A program made the position numbers and the translations under genes. 64,000 bases of DNA from Ruegeria sp. Alg231-54 (lineage in GTDB: Bacteria > Pseudomonadota > Alphaproteobacteria > Rhodobacterales > Rhodobacteraceae). Below, piece after piece: positions 27,620 through 36,600 of the stretch. Below the pieces are notes generated by a model. The model had not been told where the DNA came from, searched no databases, and worked only from the letters and a program-made list of their open reading frames with translations. The stretch is from positions 372,001 to 436,000 of the forward strand of contig NZ_FREZ01000002.1 in NCBI RefSeq assembly GCF_900143525.1, given 5' to 3'. Positions within the stretch are counted from its first letter, which is position 1; every line of letters starts with the position of its first letter.

Positions 27620-28393
27620 ATGAAGAAACCCAAGTGGGTCGTTGAAAAGGAACAGGCGCGCAAAGCTGCGGCGTCTGAAACCGTTTGGCTGTTCGGTTTG
27701 CATGCCGTTCGGGATGCTTTGATGAACCCGAACCGGCAGAAACTGAAACTGATTGTGACGCGGAACGCACGGGACAAACTAGCAGAAGCGATTGAATTTG
27801 CAGGGATTGAGGCCGAAATGGTCGATCCGCGAAAATTCACCGCGCCTATTGATCCCGGTTCAGTCCATCAGGGGGCTGCACTTGAGGTCAAGCCGCTGGA
27901 TTGGGGCGGGCTGGCTGAAAATTGCATTGGGCGTGAGCATCCCAGGGTCATTTTATTGGACCGCGTTACCGACCCGCACAATGTTGGGGCGATTCTTCGC
28001 TCGGCCGAAGTGCTTGGAGCCAGTGCCGTGATCGGTACGCGACACCATTCGGCGCCGGAGACGGGCGCGCTGGCCAAAACCGCCAGTGGAGCACTGGAGC
28101 GCCAGCCCTATCTGCGTGTGCGCAATCTGGCGGATACTATTGTCGAGCTGCAGAACATGGGCTTTGTGGTGTTGGGTCTGGACGGTGAGGTCGAACAAAC
28201 CATCGAGACGGCGTTGGGCGGCAATCTGGATCAACCTGTCGCGCTGGTGCTGGGGGCCGAAGGGCCCGGCCTGCGGCAAAAGACCAAGGAAACTGTCAAT
28301 CAACTGGTGAAAATCGACGCATCTGGTGGGTTTGGTTCTCTTAACGTCTCAAATGCTGCCGCAATTGCCTTATATGCTTCAAGGCATCGATAG
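27620..28393 (+). CDS. rlmB: 23S rRNA (guanosine-2'-O-)-methyltransferase RlmB
   Basis: 257 residues of the SpoU/TrmH (SPOUT) family, using S-adenosylmethionine to methylate a ribose in 23S rRNA. A short N-terminal substrate-binding region (ETVWLFGLHAVRDALMN) is followed by the catalytic domain with LDRVTDPHNVGAILRSAEVLG (motif 1), VLGAEGPGLRQ (motif 2) and SGGFGSLNVSNAAAIALY (motif 3), which form the knot and cofactor site. The first 20 or so residues are basic. A promoter must lie in the 116 bp between it and tRNA-Tyr. Confidence 0.92.
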   Translation: MKKPKWVVEKEQARKAAASETVWLFGLHAVRDALMNPNRQKLKLIVTRNARDKLAEAIEFAGIEAEMVDPRKFTAPIDPGSVHQGAALEVKPLDWGGLAENCIGREHPRVILLDRVTDPHNVGAILRSAEVLGASAVIGTRHHSAPETGALAKTASGALERQPYLRVRNLADTIVELQNMGFVVLGLDGEVEQTIETALGGNLDQPVALVLGAEGPGLRQKTKETVNQLVKIDASGGFGSLNVSNAAAIALYASRHR

Positions 28394-28406
28394 ACAGGAG
28401 AGAGCC

Positions 28407-28688
28407 ATTACCAGCCCGACCAAAATCGCCACCTGCTGTTATTGCGGAACGCGCGCTGCGTTGGTTCTGAAGGGGAAGCAACGCCACGAACTCAGCTGTT
28501 CCAGCTGCGGAGCCCCTTTGCATGACCTCAAGATGGTTCCCAAGCGCAAGCTGAGCAATGACAAGCCCAAGCGCGATAGCTACAAGACGGCCACCGCATA
28601 CCAGTCCAAAAAGAAAAAGAAGAAAAAGGGGATTTTTGCGCGCGTCATTGATGAAGCATGGGATGTGGTCGAGGATATCTTTGACTGA
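28407..28688 (+). CDS. Zinc-ribbon protein with lysine-rich tail, apparent ATT start
   Basis: 93 residues. Two Cys-x-x-Cys pairs (CCYCG and CSSCG) near the N terminus make a zinc ribbon; a run of about seven lysines precedes a hydrophobic/acidic end (GIFARVIDEAWDVVEDIF). The best start is ATT at 28407, because an excellent ribosome site AGGAGAG lies about six bases before it and no ATG, GTG or TTG lies in frame there. The only nearby alternative is ATG 28374 inside rlmB, with no ribosome site. Conserved roseobacter hypothetical; may bind nucleic acid. Confidence 0.75.
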   Translation: MTSPTKIATCCYCGTRAALVLKGKQRHELSCSSCGAPLHDLKMVPKRKLSNDKPKRDSYKTATAYQSKKKKKKKGIFARVIDEAWDVVEDIFD

Positions 28689-28792
28689 CGCGGGCTAAAG
28701 CGACACGGGCGTTCACAACCGCGTTAATAGGGGTGTTTCGCGCGACAAAAGATTGCATTTTGATACCCTGAATTTGTAATCCTGAGCATGTG

Positions 28793-29245
28793 ATGCCAAT
28801 CAAACGTTTCATACTTGGCGCGATAGCCGCCGTTGCCCTTCTTCCTGCCGCTCATGCACAGGACATGCCTGTCTTCTATGAGGCGGACGGTGCCGTCATG
28901 GCCGGCTACGACCCTGTCTCATATTTCCTTGAGGAAACGCCGGTCCGCGGATTGCCAGAATATTCTGTGATCTGGAAAGGGGCCGAGTGGCATTTCGCCT
29001 CGGCCGAGAATCGCGATCTGTTCGAAAGCAATCCTCGCGCCTTTTCCCCTCAATTCGGGGGCTACTGCGCCTATGCCATGGCGCAAGGTATCTTAAAAAG
29101 CACCGATCCGATGCTTTGGGACATGGTGGAAGGCCGACTGTACCTGACCCACTCGCCTGAGATTGAGCAGCTCTGGCGCGGAGATCGTGCAGAATACATT
29201 CACATGGCCGAGGAAAACTGGCCTGTGGTGCTGTATCAAGACTAG
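28793..29245 (+). CDS. Exported YHS domain protein
   Basis: 150 residues. ATG 28793 is preferred to GTG 28790. A signal peptide MPIKRFILGAIAAVALLPAAHA is followed by the YHS region: GYDPVSYFLEETPVRGLPEY and FASAENRDLFESNPRAFSPQFGGYCAYA. YHS domains are thought to bind metal; such exported versions are common in marine alphaproteobacteria. The conserved Cys in GGYCAYA is present. A tandem-hairpin element with an intrinsic terminator follows it. Confidence 0.85.
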   Translation: MPIKRFILGAIAAVALLPAAHAQDMPVFYEADGAVMAGYDPVSYFLEETPVRGLPEYSVIWKGAEWHFASAENRDLFESNPRAFSPQFGGYCAYAMAQGILKSTDPMLWDMVEGRLYLTHSPEIEQLWRGDRAEYIHMAEENWPVVLYQD

Positions 29246-29329
29246 GCGAATTTCCGCCTTCTTCGGCCTGTCATCACAAAAATGCGACGCCCCTCTTTTT
29301 TTCTCTGAACTTATGCCTAAATGTCACAG

Positions 29330-29417
29330 TGACCGCGGAACGGAACTGCCGCGGGTCATTTCACTGTCCCTCGTTCCAACAACTGGCGCTCAGGTTTGAC
29401 CTGAGCGCTTTTTTCTT
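29330..29417 (+). ncRNA. Tandem hairpins ending in a terminator; 3' UTR element or small RNA
   Basis: An imperfect hairpin TGACC-G-GCGG type (29330-29358, nine pairs with one bulged base) is followed after 27 bases by a perfect nine-bp hairpin GCGCTCAGG / CCTGAGCGC (29386-29408 overall) and a T tract. The second hairpin is a textbook intrinsic terminator for the YHS gene. The first could make the pair a stable 3'-derived small RNA. No strong promoter is seen. Confidence 0.4.
29386..29415 (+). terminator. Intrinsic terminator after the YHS gene
   Basis: Perfect stem GCGCTCAGG / CCTGAGCGC with a five-base loop, directly followed by TTTTTT. Confidence 0.9.
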
Positions 29418-29443
29418 TGCTGCGCCAAGTCTAGGGTGCCCGC

Positions 29444-29914
29444 ATGCCGAATTACACAGGCCCATTCCTGAAAGACATCCTGCGTCGCACCAAGGTGATT
29501 GCTGTGGTAGGCGTTTCGATGAACCCGGTGCGGCCCAGCTATTATGTCGCGCGGTATCTTTCACTTAAGGGATACGCGGTGATCCCTGTGAACCCAGGTC
29601 ATGCCGGGAAGTTACTTTTTGGCCAGACCGTTCGCGCGTCATTGTATGAGATTACTCAGCCGGTCGATATGGTTGACATCTTTCGCCGTTCCGAAGCTGT
29701 TCCGCCAATAGTCGACGAAGCACTGTCTTCTTTTCCCAACCTACGCACGATCTGGATGCAGATCGGCGTTGAACACCCCGAAGCCGCAGCCAAAGCACAG
29801 GCGCGCGGCGTGGATGTGGTGATAAATCGTTGCCCTAAAATCGAATATCAGCGCCTGTTTGGCGAGCTGCGCATGGGTGGATTCGCGACCGGAGTGATTT
29901 CTTCCAGACTGTGA
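29444..29914 (+). CDS. CoA-binding domain protein (YccU type)
   Basis: 156 residues. The Rossmann-type CoA-binding domain of succinyl-CoA synthetase alpha subunits is present alone: VIAVVGVSMNPVRPSYYVARYL for the dinucleotide loop, GYAVIPVNPG, and INRCPKIEYQRL with a conserved Cys near the end. Members regulate or bind CoA derivatives, but the role in bacteria is not settled. It ends 3 bp before the convergent lipoprotein gene. Confidence 0.88.
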   Translation: MPNYTGPFLKDILRRTKVIAVVGVSMNPVRPSYYVARYLSLKGYAVIPVNPGHAGKLLFGQTVRASLYEITQPVDMVDIFRRSEAVPPIVDEALSSFPNLRTIWMQIGVEHPEAAAKAQARGVDVVINRCPKIEYQRLFGELRMGGFATGVISSRL

Positions 29915-29917
29915 AGG

Positions 29918-30493
29918 TTAGCCGCCGACATACGGCAGCAATTCCCCGTATTGTTCCTGGCGGCGCTTTTCCAGAACAACGCTTCGGGGCACCCACTCAT
30001 ACTTGGTGTCTTCCACCAAGGGCGACCAGAACAGAACACCGCCGTACCGCCATGGGTCCAGCACCACGCCATCATACATCGCCTCACCCTTGCGGCTGAT
30101 GATGGCTGTGCTGTGGTCGATTCTGAACTGGTTGTCCGCATTTGCTATCGCACGGTGCAATTCCAGCGTCCGGAAGTTCTCTTGCTTCAGCCGACGTTCG
30201 ATATCCTCGGCCCAATGCCAGCACAGCCCACGCGGGCGTAGACCTTTGTTGACCTTGGCATTGTGGATCAGCGGAGGGTCAGTAATTTCGTATTCCTGAA
30301 CCAGCTGCGCGGTATAGGAATAGGCGATGCGGGCTGCGCGGTCGGCTTCTTCGGGGTCGATGTCGGGACCAAGGCTGCGGATTTCCGTTGCCAGTCGTTG
30401 AACTTCATCACCTGTCGAGCGCGGCGGTGCCGAACACGCGGTAATCATCACAAGCGAAAGCAAAGCCATTACACTGGCCAGAGCCTTGGTCAT
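29918..30493 (-). CDS. Hypothetical lipoprotein
   Basis: 191 residues from ATG 30493 (MTKALASVMALLSLVMITAC), a lipoprotein signal with lipobox ITAC. The mature protein has LRPRGLCWHWAEDIERRL and DPWRYGGVLFWSPLVEDTKYEW, a Cys-His pattern reminiscent of transglutaminase-like or cysteine-peptidase folds (Cys, then His in IDHST, then Asp in VVLDPW), though this is only suggestive. Conserved in roseobacters. Located 72 bp downstream of hisE on the same strand. Confidence 0.7.
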   Translation of the reverse strand: MTKALASVMALLSLVMITACSAPPRSTGDEVQRLATEIRSLGPDIDPEEADRAARIAYSYTAQLVQEYEITDPPLIHNAKVNKGLRPRGLCWHWAEDIERRLKQENFRTLELHRAIANADNQFRIDHSTAIISRKGEAMYDGVVLDPWRYGGVLFWSPLVEDTKYEWVPRSVVLEKRRQEQYGELLPYVGG

Positions 30494-30565
30494 TCCTGCG
30501 TTCCTCGGTCGGTCCCACACTGATCCCTGACTATACAGGGCAGGACGGCAGGACGGAACCCGGGC

Positions 30566-30883
30566 TTATGTCTTTGGGCGCGATGCCTTTTCCGCGATGC
30601 CGCTTGTGCCCTGGCGTCGGGCCAACTCGGTCAAAACGTCATCCAGCGCCACGTCCCGCGCGGCCAGCATGACCAACAGGTGATAGAGGACATCCGCAGC
30701 CTCGGCGGTCAGCTTGTCTTTGTCACCCTTGACGGCTTCGATGATGGCCTCAACAGCCTCTTCCCCAAACTTCTCGGCACATTTCTCTGGCCCCTTGGCC
30801 AACAGTTTTGCAGTCCAGCTAGAGTCGGGCTCGGCACCTTTGCGGGTCTCAATCGTCGCGGCCAGATCGTGTAGGATGTTCAT
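30566..30883 (-). CDS. hisE: Phosphoribosyl-ATP diphosphatase
   Basis: 105 residues. Hydrolyses phosphoribosyl-ATP to phosphoribosyl-AMP, step two of histidine synthesis. The MazG-like metal site is seen as [11 protein letters not shown] and [13 protein letters not shown]. Start ATG 30883 overlaps the hisF stop (ATGA), so the two are coupled; last gene of the leftward his block. Confidence 0.95.
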   Translation of the reverse strand: MNILHDLAATIETRKGAEPDSSWTAKLLAKGPEKCAEKFGEEAVEAIIEAVKGDKDKLTAEAADVLYHLLVMLAARDVALDDVLTELARRQGTSGIAEKASRPKT

Positions 30884-31641
30884 ATCAGCCTCATGGGGAT
30901 GCCAGCCGCAGCCATGTGTTCCTTGGCCTCGCGGATGGTGTATTCGCCGAAATGGAAGATTGAGGCCGCCAGTACGGCACTGGCTCCGCCTTCTGTCACA
31001 CCCTCGACCAGATGATCCAGGTTGCCTACGCCGCCAGAGGCAATCACCGGCACGTCCACCGCGTCCGAGATCGCGCGGGTCAGCGGCAGATTGAAGCCTG
31101 CCTTGGTGCCGTCGCGGTCCATTGAGGTCAAAAGAATCTCTCCGGCTCCCTTGGCGACAACAGTTTTGGCGAATTCGACCGTGTCGATACCGGTCGGCTT
31201 GCGGCCACCGTGGGTGAAGATCTCCCACTTGCCTGGGCTGGTTGTTTTTGCGTCGATGGCACACACAATACACTGGCTACCGAATTGATCGGCAGCTTCT
31301 GCGATGACATCCGGGTTGGCGACAGCGGCCGAATTGAAGCTGACCTTGTCGGCGCCAGCCAGCAACAGCGCACGCACGTCGTCCTTGGTGCGGACACCTC
31401 CGCCGACCGTCAGCGGAACAAAGCATTGTTCTGCCGTGCGCTGAACCACATCGAACATGGTGCCACGATTTTCATGGGTGGCATGAATGTCCAGAAAACA
31501 GATCTCATCCGCGCCTGCTGCGTCATAGGCTTTGGCCGACTCTACAGGATCGCCCGCGTCACGCAGGCCAACGAAATTGACACCTTTTACAACACGGCCA
31601 TCGGCGACATCCAGACAGGGAATGATACGGGTTTTCAGCAT
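30880..31641 (-). CDS. hisF: Imidazole glycerol phosphate synthase subunit HisF
   Basis: 253 residues, a beta/alpha barrel cyclase that joins PRFAR with ammonia from HisH. Catalytic Asp residues occur in [17 protein letters not shown] and [12 protein letters not shown]; phosphate loops are GGGVRT and ASGGVGN. It lies about 3.8 kb from hisA, separated by a fused MFS/synthase gene, and has a terminator hairpin just upstream, so it probably has its own promoter. Confidence 0.97.
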   Translation of the reverse strand: MLKTRIIPCLDVADGRVVKGVNFVGLRDAGDPVESAKAYDAAGADEICFLDIHATHENRGTMFDVVQRTAEQCFVPLTVGGGVRTKDDVRALLLAGADKVSFNSAAVANPDVIAEAADQFGSQCIVCAIDAKTTSPGKWEIFTHGGRKPTGIDTVEFAKTVVAKGAGEILLTSMDRDGTKAGFNLPLTRAISDAVDVPVIASGGVGNLDHLVEGVTEGGASAVLAASIFHFGEYTIREAKEHMAAAGIPMRLI

Positions 31642-31677
31642 GCCGGCGTCCTTTGTTGGCGCACCTGTATCGGCAAA

Positions 31678-31727
31678 ACCCCGCCTTTTCCAGTACCGTT
31701 AGGGCGCGTTGCGGAAAATGGCGGGGT
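31678..31727 (-). terminator. Long hairpin terminator between MFS/synthase gene and hisF
   Basis: Stem of about 14 bp, ACCCCGCC-TTTTCC with GGAAAA-T-GGCGGGGT (one bulged base), loop 21 nt. Read leftward it ends in GGGGTTTT. It would end the upstream transcript and leave hisFE to a separate promoter, or act as an attenuator of read-through. Confidence 0.6.
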
Positions 31728-31782
31728 CAATTGAGCCTTTGAAGCGGAATTTCTGCAGGTCGGAAGAAAACGTTGTCTCACA

Positions 31783-34011
31783 TTAGTGCGTTTGCTGCTT
31801 GTCTTTGAGCAATATGAGAGCGGACAGCAAGTTTGCCTTATCGTCCGTCCACGGCTCACCCCCATCAGAAACCACGGGCTGCCATTTCCCATTTTGGACA
31901 AAACCGTCGACGCTTCTCTGATCTAGGCTGACAATCACCACTTGGGAATCCGATGCGCCTATTTCGTTTGCGCCTGGTTCAATCCGATGGAGCTGTTTGG
32001 CCGCGTGGAAACCAAGCTTGTCTGCAATGCGCGCAAGCGGGTCGACCAGATCATAGTACCGGTTGCTGATGTGAAAGACCAATATCCCGTCATCAGCCAG
32101 TCGCTCTGTATACATCCGCACCGCTTCTTCAGTGATCAGATGCACGGGAATAGCATCAGAACTGTATGCGTCCAGGACGAGAATATCGAAGGAATAATCT
32201 GTGTGCGCCAGGACAATGCGCGCGTCACCAAGATGCGTTGGCGAATTTGGTGCACATTCCGAGATGTAGGTAAAAAGGGATGGGTCGCGTGCGACCTGAT
32301 CCACCATGGCGTCGATTTCAAAGAAGGCCCAATCCTGCGATGGAAGCTTGTAGCAGGACAGGGCACCGACTCCGAGGCCGACAATACCGATGCTGTCGGC
32401 ATCCCGCCCGAAATCGGACGTTATGACCTGAGCCATTGGCCCCTCGGGGTAGTAGTAAGATTGGGGTGTCGGTTTTTCGCCAAACTCTGTTTCCAACTGC
32501 AAACCGTGCAGTGTAGTTCCGTTTTGATATTTTCTGAGGCCCGCTTTTGAGAAAACCCTGTGCGTTCCATAGAAGCTTCGATCCTGAAACAGAGAGGACT
32601 TTTGTGGCCAAAGAACCGGCAGCATAAGCGCCGCAATGATGGCCATGACACGCGCAGGCTGATTTCGGAACAGGATCAATACACCCAACAGCATCGTGGT
32701 TGCGACAACCGCGCGAAGCGCTCCATGTCCAAAAGGCTCTACTCCATCGATCATCCCGAATAACAAAAGGAACGGGTAGCTGGCAATTAAGCCAAATGCT
32801 AGATTCCTGGGTGTAATTCCACCTTTTCCGATCAAAAGCAGACCGCCAGCCAATATAAACGTTAGCTGCGCCTCGACTGCTTGGGCAAATGCAAAGGGGG
32901 CAAGGATCGAATTGAATAATCCACCGAACGCACCACCGACTGACAGGGCAATGTAGAATACTGTCAGTTGCTCTGCTGGTGGTCTCATTTCATAAAGCAA
33001 CCTGTGCGCATACAGGGCGATTACAAAAAGAATAGGGACGTACAACAAGAAAACGATGGGGGTCGAATGGTGGTCGATTAGATTGGACAACAGGACCACA
33101 CCAATCGCCAGCGCCAAAATCATCGGGATGTGTAAGGACTTGACACTAAGCCAATTCAGCTTCGCAAAGGCGAATATGAAGGAAAGAAGGTAGGTGGCAA
33201 GGGGCACAACCCAGATAAGCGGGGTTGAACCCAGATCTGTACTGGCTTTCGTGGTAAAGGAAAGCATCAGGGATGAGGGTACGAAAGCGATCACAATCCA
33301 GGTTGCAATCTGCTTCATCTTTGGAGTGCTCTTCGCGATATCAGCTGCGATCGGCGCAAGGTCGCTCCTCGATCCGCGCAGCGCAATAAGGCCACTTATC
33401 GCCATTAACCCACCGAAGATGACAAAGCCGACGGACCAAATATTACTGGTCGCACTGGCACCCAGAAGAGGGTCTGCCAGCAAAGGAAAAGCCAATAGAG
33501 CCAGCAGTGAACCGACGTTACTTGCGCTGTAAAGGAAATAGGGGTCGTCTGCCGAAGGCCCACCGGACCGTGAGTACCACGTCTGAAGCAACGGCGCATT
33601 CGCAGAAAGAACCGCAAATGGCAGGCCGACACCCAGGGCAAACAACTTAAGGGTTTGCAGTGCGGTCGAGCTGGATGCGTCATAGCTCCAGCCCTCGTTT
33701 ATTGAGAGGGGCAGATACGTCAACGCAGCCGCCCAAAGTACCAGGTGAGTCACAAGCTGCCAGCGCAGAGGTATCCATTTCGTCAGCACATGGGAGTAAA
33801 TGTAGCCCAAGATTAAAACCATTTGGAAGAACAGCATCGCGGTTGTCCAAACCGCAGGAGCGCCACCGATTTGCGGTAGGACTAGCTTGGCAAACAGGGG
33901 CTGGACAAAAAACAGAAGAGATGCGCTGATAAAAATTGTGACGCAAAAGCTGAATATGATCGCAATTCTGAACCAAGAATTGTTCGAATATTCTGTGCTT
34001 GTAATAGTCAC
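31783..34011 (-). CDS. Fused MFS-type membrane/spermidine synthase-like protein
   Basis: 742 residues from GTG 34011. The first 490 or so residues hold 12 or more membrane helices (FCVTIFISASLLFFVQPLFA onward). The C-terminal 250 are a spermidine-synthase-like Rossmann domain: GIVGLGVGALSCY, FEIDAMVDQVA, ILVLDAYSSDAIPVHLIT. The family is known as fused MFS/spermidine synthase; polyamine production has not been shown for most. The open frame continues to 34422 but would overlap the DUF302 gene and has no membrane character. It is AT-richer than its neighbours and separates hisF from hisA. Confidence 0.8.
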   Translation of the reverse strand: MTITSTEYSNNSWFRIAIIFSFCVTIFISASLLFFVQPLFAKLVLPQIGGAPAVWTTAMLFFQMVLILGYIYSHVLTKWIPLRWQLVTHLVLWAAALTYLPLSINEGWSYDASSSTALQTLKLFALGVGLPFAVLSANAPLLQTWYSRSGGPSADDPYFLYSASNVGSLLALLAFPLLADPLLGASATSNIWSVGFVIFGGLMAISGLIALRGSRSDLAPIAADIAKSTPKMKQIATWIVIAFVPSSLMLSFTTKASTDLGSTPLIWVVPLATYLLSFIFAFAKLNWLSVKSLHIPMILALAIGVVLLSNLIDHHSTPIVFLLYVPILFVIALYAHRLLYEMRPPAEQLTVFYIALSVGGAFGGLFNSILAPFAFAQAVEAQLTFILAGGLLLIGKGGITPRNLAFGLIASYPFLLLFGMIDGVEPFGHGALRAVVATTMLLGVLILFRNQPARVMAIIAALMLPVLWPQKSSLFQDRSFYGTHRVFSKAGLRKYQNGTTLHGLQLETEFGEKPTPQSYYYPEGPMAQVITSDFGRDADSIGIVGLGVGALSCYKLPSQDWAFFEIDAMVDQVARDPSLFTYISECAPNSPTHLGDARIVLAHTDYSFDILVLDAYSSDAIPVHLITEEAVRMYTERLADDGILVFHISNRYYDLVDPLARIADKLGFHAAKQLHRIEPGANEIGASDSQVVIVSLDQRSVDGFVQNGKWQPVVSDGGEPWTDDKANLLSALILLKDKQQTH

Positions 34012-34254
34012 GGTGGCAATCCCTGCTCGAGTTCTTTTTCGAACTGCTACAGGCGAAATAAGACCAAGTTTGGGCCAAGCTTGGTAAAATATCTGTAAAA
34101 TTGAGTTATTGTTCACAAAAGGGCGACGGTCTGCGCGGGGTGTAAAGCCACGAGATTCGGGTGCGCGGCAAGGCTTCGCCGATGCCGGAGATGTGATTGC
34201 AAGTTCTCGAAAAGCTGAGACAATTTGGATGAAGTTTAAAGAAGGAAACCCGAT

Positions 34255-34701
34255 ATGCGAAATCCGATACTGGCAACAATTTTGACTTTTGGAGGGGCGA
34301 TGTCCGCTATGGCTGACGACATCATCAAGGTAAACACAAACAAATCTGTGCAAGAGGCGCTGGACGCCTTGGAAGCTGCCGTTGGCAATGCGGGCGCGGC
34401 CGTCTTTGCCCGCGTCGATCATGCAGCGGGTGCGGAAAAGGTTGGCCTGACCATCCCCGCCAATCAGGTTCTGATCTTTGGCAACCCAGCACTGGGTACA
34501 CCCGCGATGCAGATTGATCCGCGCGCCGGACTTTTTCTGCCGCTCAAAGTGCAGGCATACGAAGACGAGACCGGGCAGGTCTGGCTGGCCTATGAGGACC
34601 CCAAAGAGACGATGGATGAGCTCGACGAAGTCGAGAAATCGCCCGTCATCGAAAAGATGCGCGGTGCGCTTGCCAAGCTGACTTCGGTTGCAGCCGAGTG
34701 A
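34255..34701 (+). CDS. Exported DUF302 protein
   Basis: 148 residues. A signal peptide (MRNPILATILTFGGAMSAMA) precedes a DUF302 domain: VQEALDALEAAVGNAGAAVFARVDHAAGAEKVG, LIFGNPALGTPAMQIDPRAGLFLPLKVQ and LAYEDP. The domain is a small alpha/beta fold found across bacteria and archaea; role unknown. It ends exactly next to the hisA stop on the opposite strand. Confidence 0.88.
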   Translation: MRNPILATILTFGGAMSAMADDIIKVNTNKSVQEALDALEAAVGNAGAAVFARVDHAAGAEKVGLTIPANQVLIFGNPALGTPAMQIDPRAGLFLPLKVQAYEDETGQVWLAYEDPKETMDELDEVEKSPVIEKMRGALAKLTSVAAE

Positions 34702-35421
34702 TCAGCTTAAGGCGCGAATGGCCTCGGAAAGGTCAATCGCGCCATCGTAAAGCGCCCGGCCTGAGATCGCGCCGTCCAATGCTACGCCACAATCACGCAG
34801 GGCGATCAGATCATCCAACGAACTGACCCCACCCGAGGCGATGACGGGGATTGACACCGCGCGGGCCAAATCTGCCGTTGCCTGGATGTTCGGACCCTGC
34901 ATCGCGCCGTCGCGGTTGATATCCGTATAGATGATGGCCGCAACGCCTGCGTCCTCGAAGCTGCGGGCCAGATCGGTGACTTTCACGTTGGTTTCCTCGG
35001 CCCAGCCCTTGGTTGCAACCATGCCGTCGCGCGCGTCTATGCCGACCGCAACTTTGCCCGGAAACGCCTTGGCAGCCTCGCGTACCAGATCGGGGTTTTC
35101 GACCGCCACGGTGCCCAGAATCACGCGCGCCAGACCTTTGTTGATCCAGGTTTCGATCGTGGCCATGTCGCGAATGCCACCACCCAACTGCGCGGGCACG
35201 TTGCATTCCTTTAGGATGGCCTCGACCGGGGCAGCGTTCACGGGTGCACCAGCAAACGCGCCGTTCAGGTCGACCAAATGCAGCCATTCGCACCCTGCAT
35301 CGACAAAGGCCCGTGCTTGCGCGGCAGGGTCGTCGTTGAAAACAGTAGCCTTGTCCATTTCACCGCGCAGCAGGCGCACGGCCTGGCCGTCTTTGAGGTC
35401 GATGGCTGGGTAGAGGATCAT
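34702..35421 (-). CDS. hisA: Phosphoribosylformimino-5-aminoimidazole carboxamide ribotide isomerase
   Basis: 239 residues, a beta/alpha barrel isomerase of histidine synthesis. [14 protein letters not shown] carries the catalytic Asp and [13 protein letters not shown] the second Asp; GGGIRD and ASGGVSS bind the phosphates. Start ATG 35421. Between it and hisH sits a plus-strand DUF2147 gene. Confidence 0.97.
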   Translation of the reverse strand: MILYPAIDLKDGQAVRLLRGEMDKATVFNDDPAAQARAFVDAGCEWLHLVDLNGAFAGAPVNAAPVEAILKECNVPAQLGGGIRDMATIETWINKGLARVILGTVAVENPDLVREAAKAFPGKVAVGIDARDGMVATKGWAEETNVKVTDLARSFEDAGVAAIIYTDINRDGAMQGPNIQATADLARAVSIPVIASGGVSSLDDLIALRDCGVALDGAISGRALYDGAIDLSEAIRALS

Positions 35422-35555
35422 GTCAGGCGGCCCTATATCAATAGTGTTCGCGCGGGATATCGCACATGCGGGGCAGGGGATGCAACGCGACGCCAAGTCA
35501 ATCTTGCCGGAATTGCCTCACCGGGCCAAACTGAGCAGAAATAAGGGAGGAAATC

Positions 35556-35957
35556 ATGAAGACATTCACACTTGCAGCCGGATTTGCGGTATTGGCCAGC
35601 GCTGCTTTTGCAGCCGATCCGGTTGACGGACTTTGGAAAACCCAACCAGGTGATACCGGTGGGTATCTACACGTTTCGATTTCGGAATGTGGCAGCGCAA
35701 TTTGCGGCACCATCGACACCGCCTTTGATAAAGACGGCAATGAGCAGCTGGAGTATGAAAACCTTGGCAAACAGATCATCTGGGATATGGTGCCCGATGG
35801 CGGCGGCAGCTATGGCGGCGGCATGATCTGGGCCCCGGACCGGGACAAGACCTACAGCTCGAAAATGACACTGGACAGCCAGAACAAGCTGACTGTCAAA
35901 GGCTGCGCTGTGGGCGGTCTGGTGTGTCGCGGGCAGGATTGGACGCGGGTTCAGTAA
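35556..35957 (+). CDS. Exported DUF2147 protein
   Basis: 133 residues with signal peptide MKTFTLAAGFAVLASAAFAA and a DUF2147 domain (GLWKTQPGDTGGYLHVSISECGSAICG, ending GLVCRGQDWTRV). Four cysteines could form two periplasmic disulfides. A ribosome site AAGGGAGGA precedes ATG 35556. It faces hisH (4-bp gap) within the otherwise leftward his region. Function unknown; such genes are common in roseobacters. Confidence 0.9.
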   Translation: MKTFTLAAGFAVLASAAFAADPVDGLWKTQPGDTGGYLHVSISECGSAICGTIDTAFDKDGNEQLEYENLGKQIIWDMVPDGGGSYGGGMIWAPDRDKTYSSKMTLDSQNKLTVKGCAVGGLVCRGQDWTRVQ

Positions 35958-35961
35958 CCGC

Positions 35962-36600
35962 TCAGGGCGTCCAGGTCAGGAAGTTCCCGATCATCCGCAG
36001 GCCCACATCCTGACTTTTCTCAGGGTGAAACTGCATCCCAACCATTGTGTCGCGGCCGATCACGGCCGTGACCTCCTGCCCATAGTCCACAAAGGCCAGA
36101 CGCTGCGCCGGATCGGTGACCCGGAAATGGTAGGAGTGCACGAAATAGGCGTGGTCGCCTGATTGCACCCCGGCAAAGACCGGGTGCTCGCTTTCCAGAA
36201 CCAGATCGTTCCAGCCCATATGCGGTACTTTCAGCGCACTATCTGACGGCTCGATCCGCACCACATCACCTGCAACCCAGCCTAGACCGTTGGTCTCAGA
36301 GTATTCATGGCCCTTCGAGGCCATCAGTTGCATGCCGACGCAGATGCCCAGAAAGGGTCGGCCTTTCTGTTCGACGGCCTCGACCATCGCGTCATAGATG
36401 CCTTTATGCCCGCGCAGCTCAGCTGCGCAGGCGGGGAAAGCGCCGTCACCCGGCAGAACCAGCCGGTCGGCCCGCGCAACCACCTCCGCGTCCGAGGTCA
36501 CGACAACCTCACCCGCGTCCATATCGCGCGCCATGCGCTGAAACGCCTTTTCGGCCGAGTGCAGGTTGCCGCTTTCGTAGTCGATAATAGCGGTCAGCAT
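35962..36600 (-). CDS. hisH: Imidazole glycerol phosphate synthase subunit HisH
   Basis: 212 residues, the glutaminase partner of HisF. The class I amidotransferase triad is visible: Cys in LGICVGMQLM, His and Glu in GMQFHPEKSQ. DYESGNLHSAEKAF begins the domain. It directly abuts hisB (stop of hisB at 36601). Confidence 0.97.
   Translation of the reverse strand: MLTAIIDYESGNLHSAEKAFQRMARDMDAGEVVVTSDAEVVARADRLVLPGDGAFPACAAELRGHKGIYDAMVEAVEQKGRPFLGICVGMQLMASKGHEYSETNGLGWVAGDVVRIEPSDSALKVPHMGWNDLVLESEHPVFAGVQSGDHAYFVHSYHFRVTDPAQRLAFVDYGQEVTAVIGRDTMVGMQFHPEKSQDVGLRMIGNFLTWTP

Noticed and set aside
34012..34422. N-terminal extension of the MFS/synthase gene
   Set aside because: It overlaps the start of the DUF302 gene and codes for basic, non-membrane sequence unlike the family.
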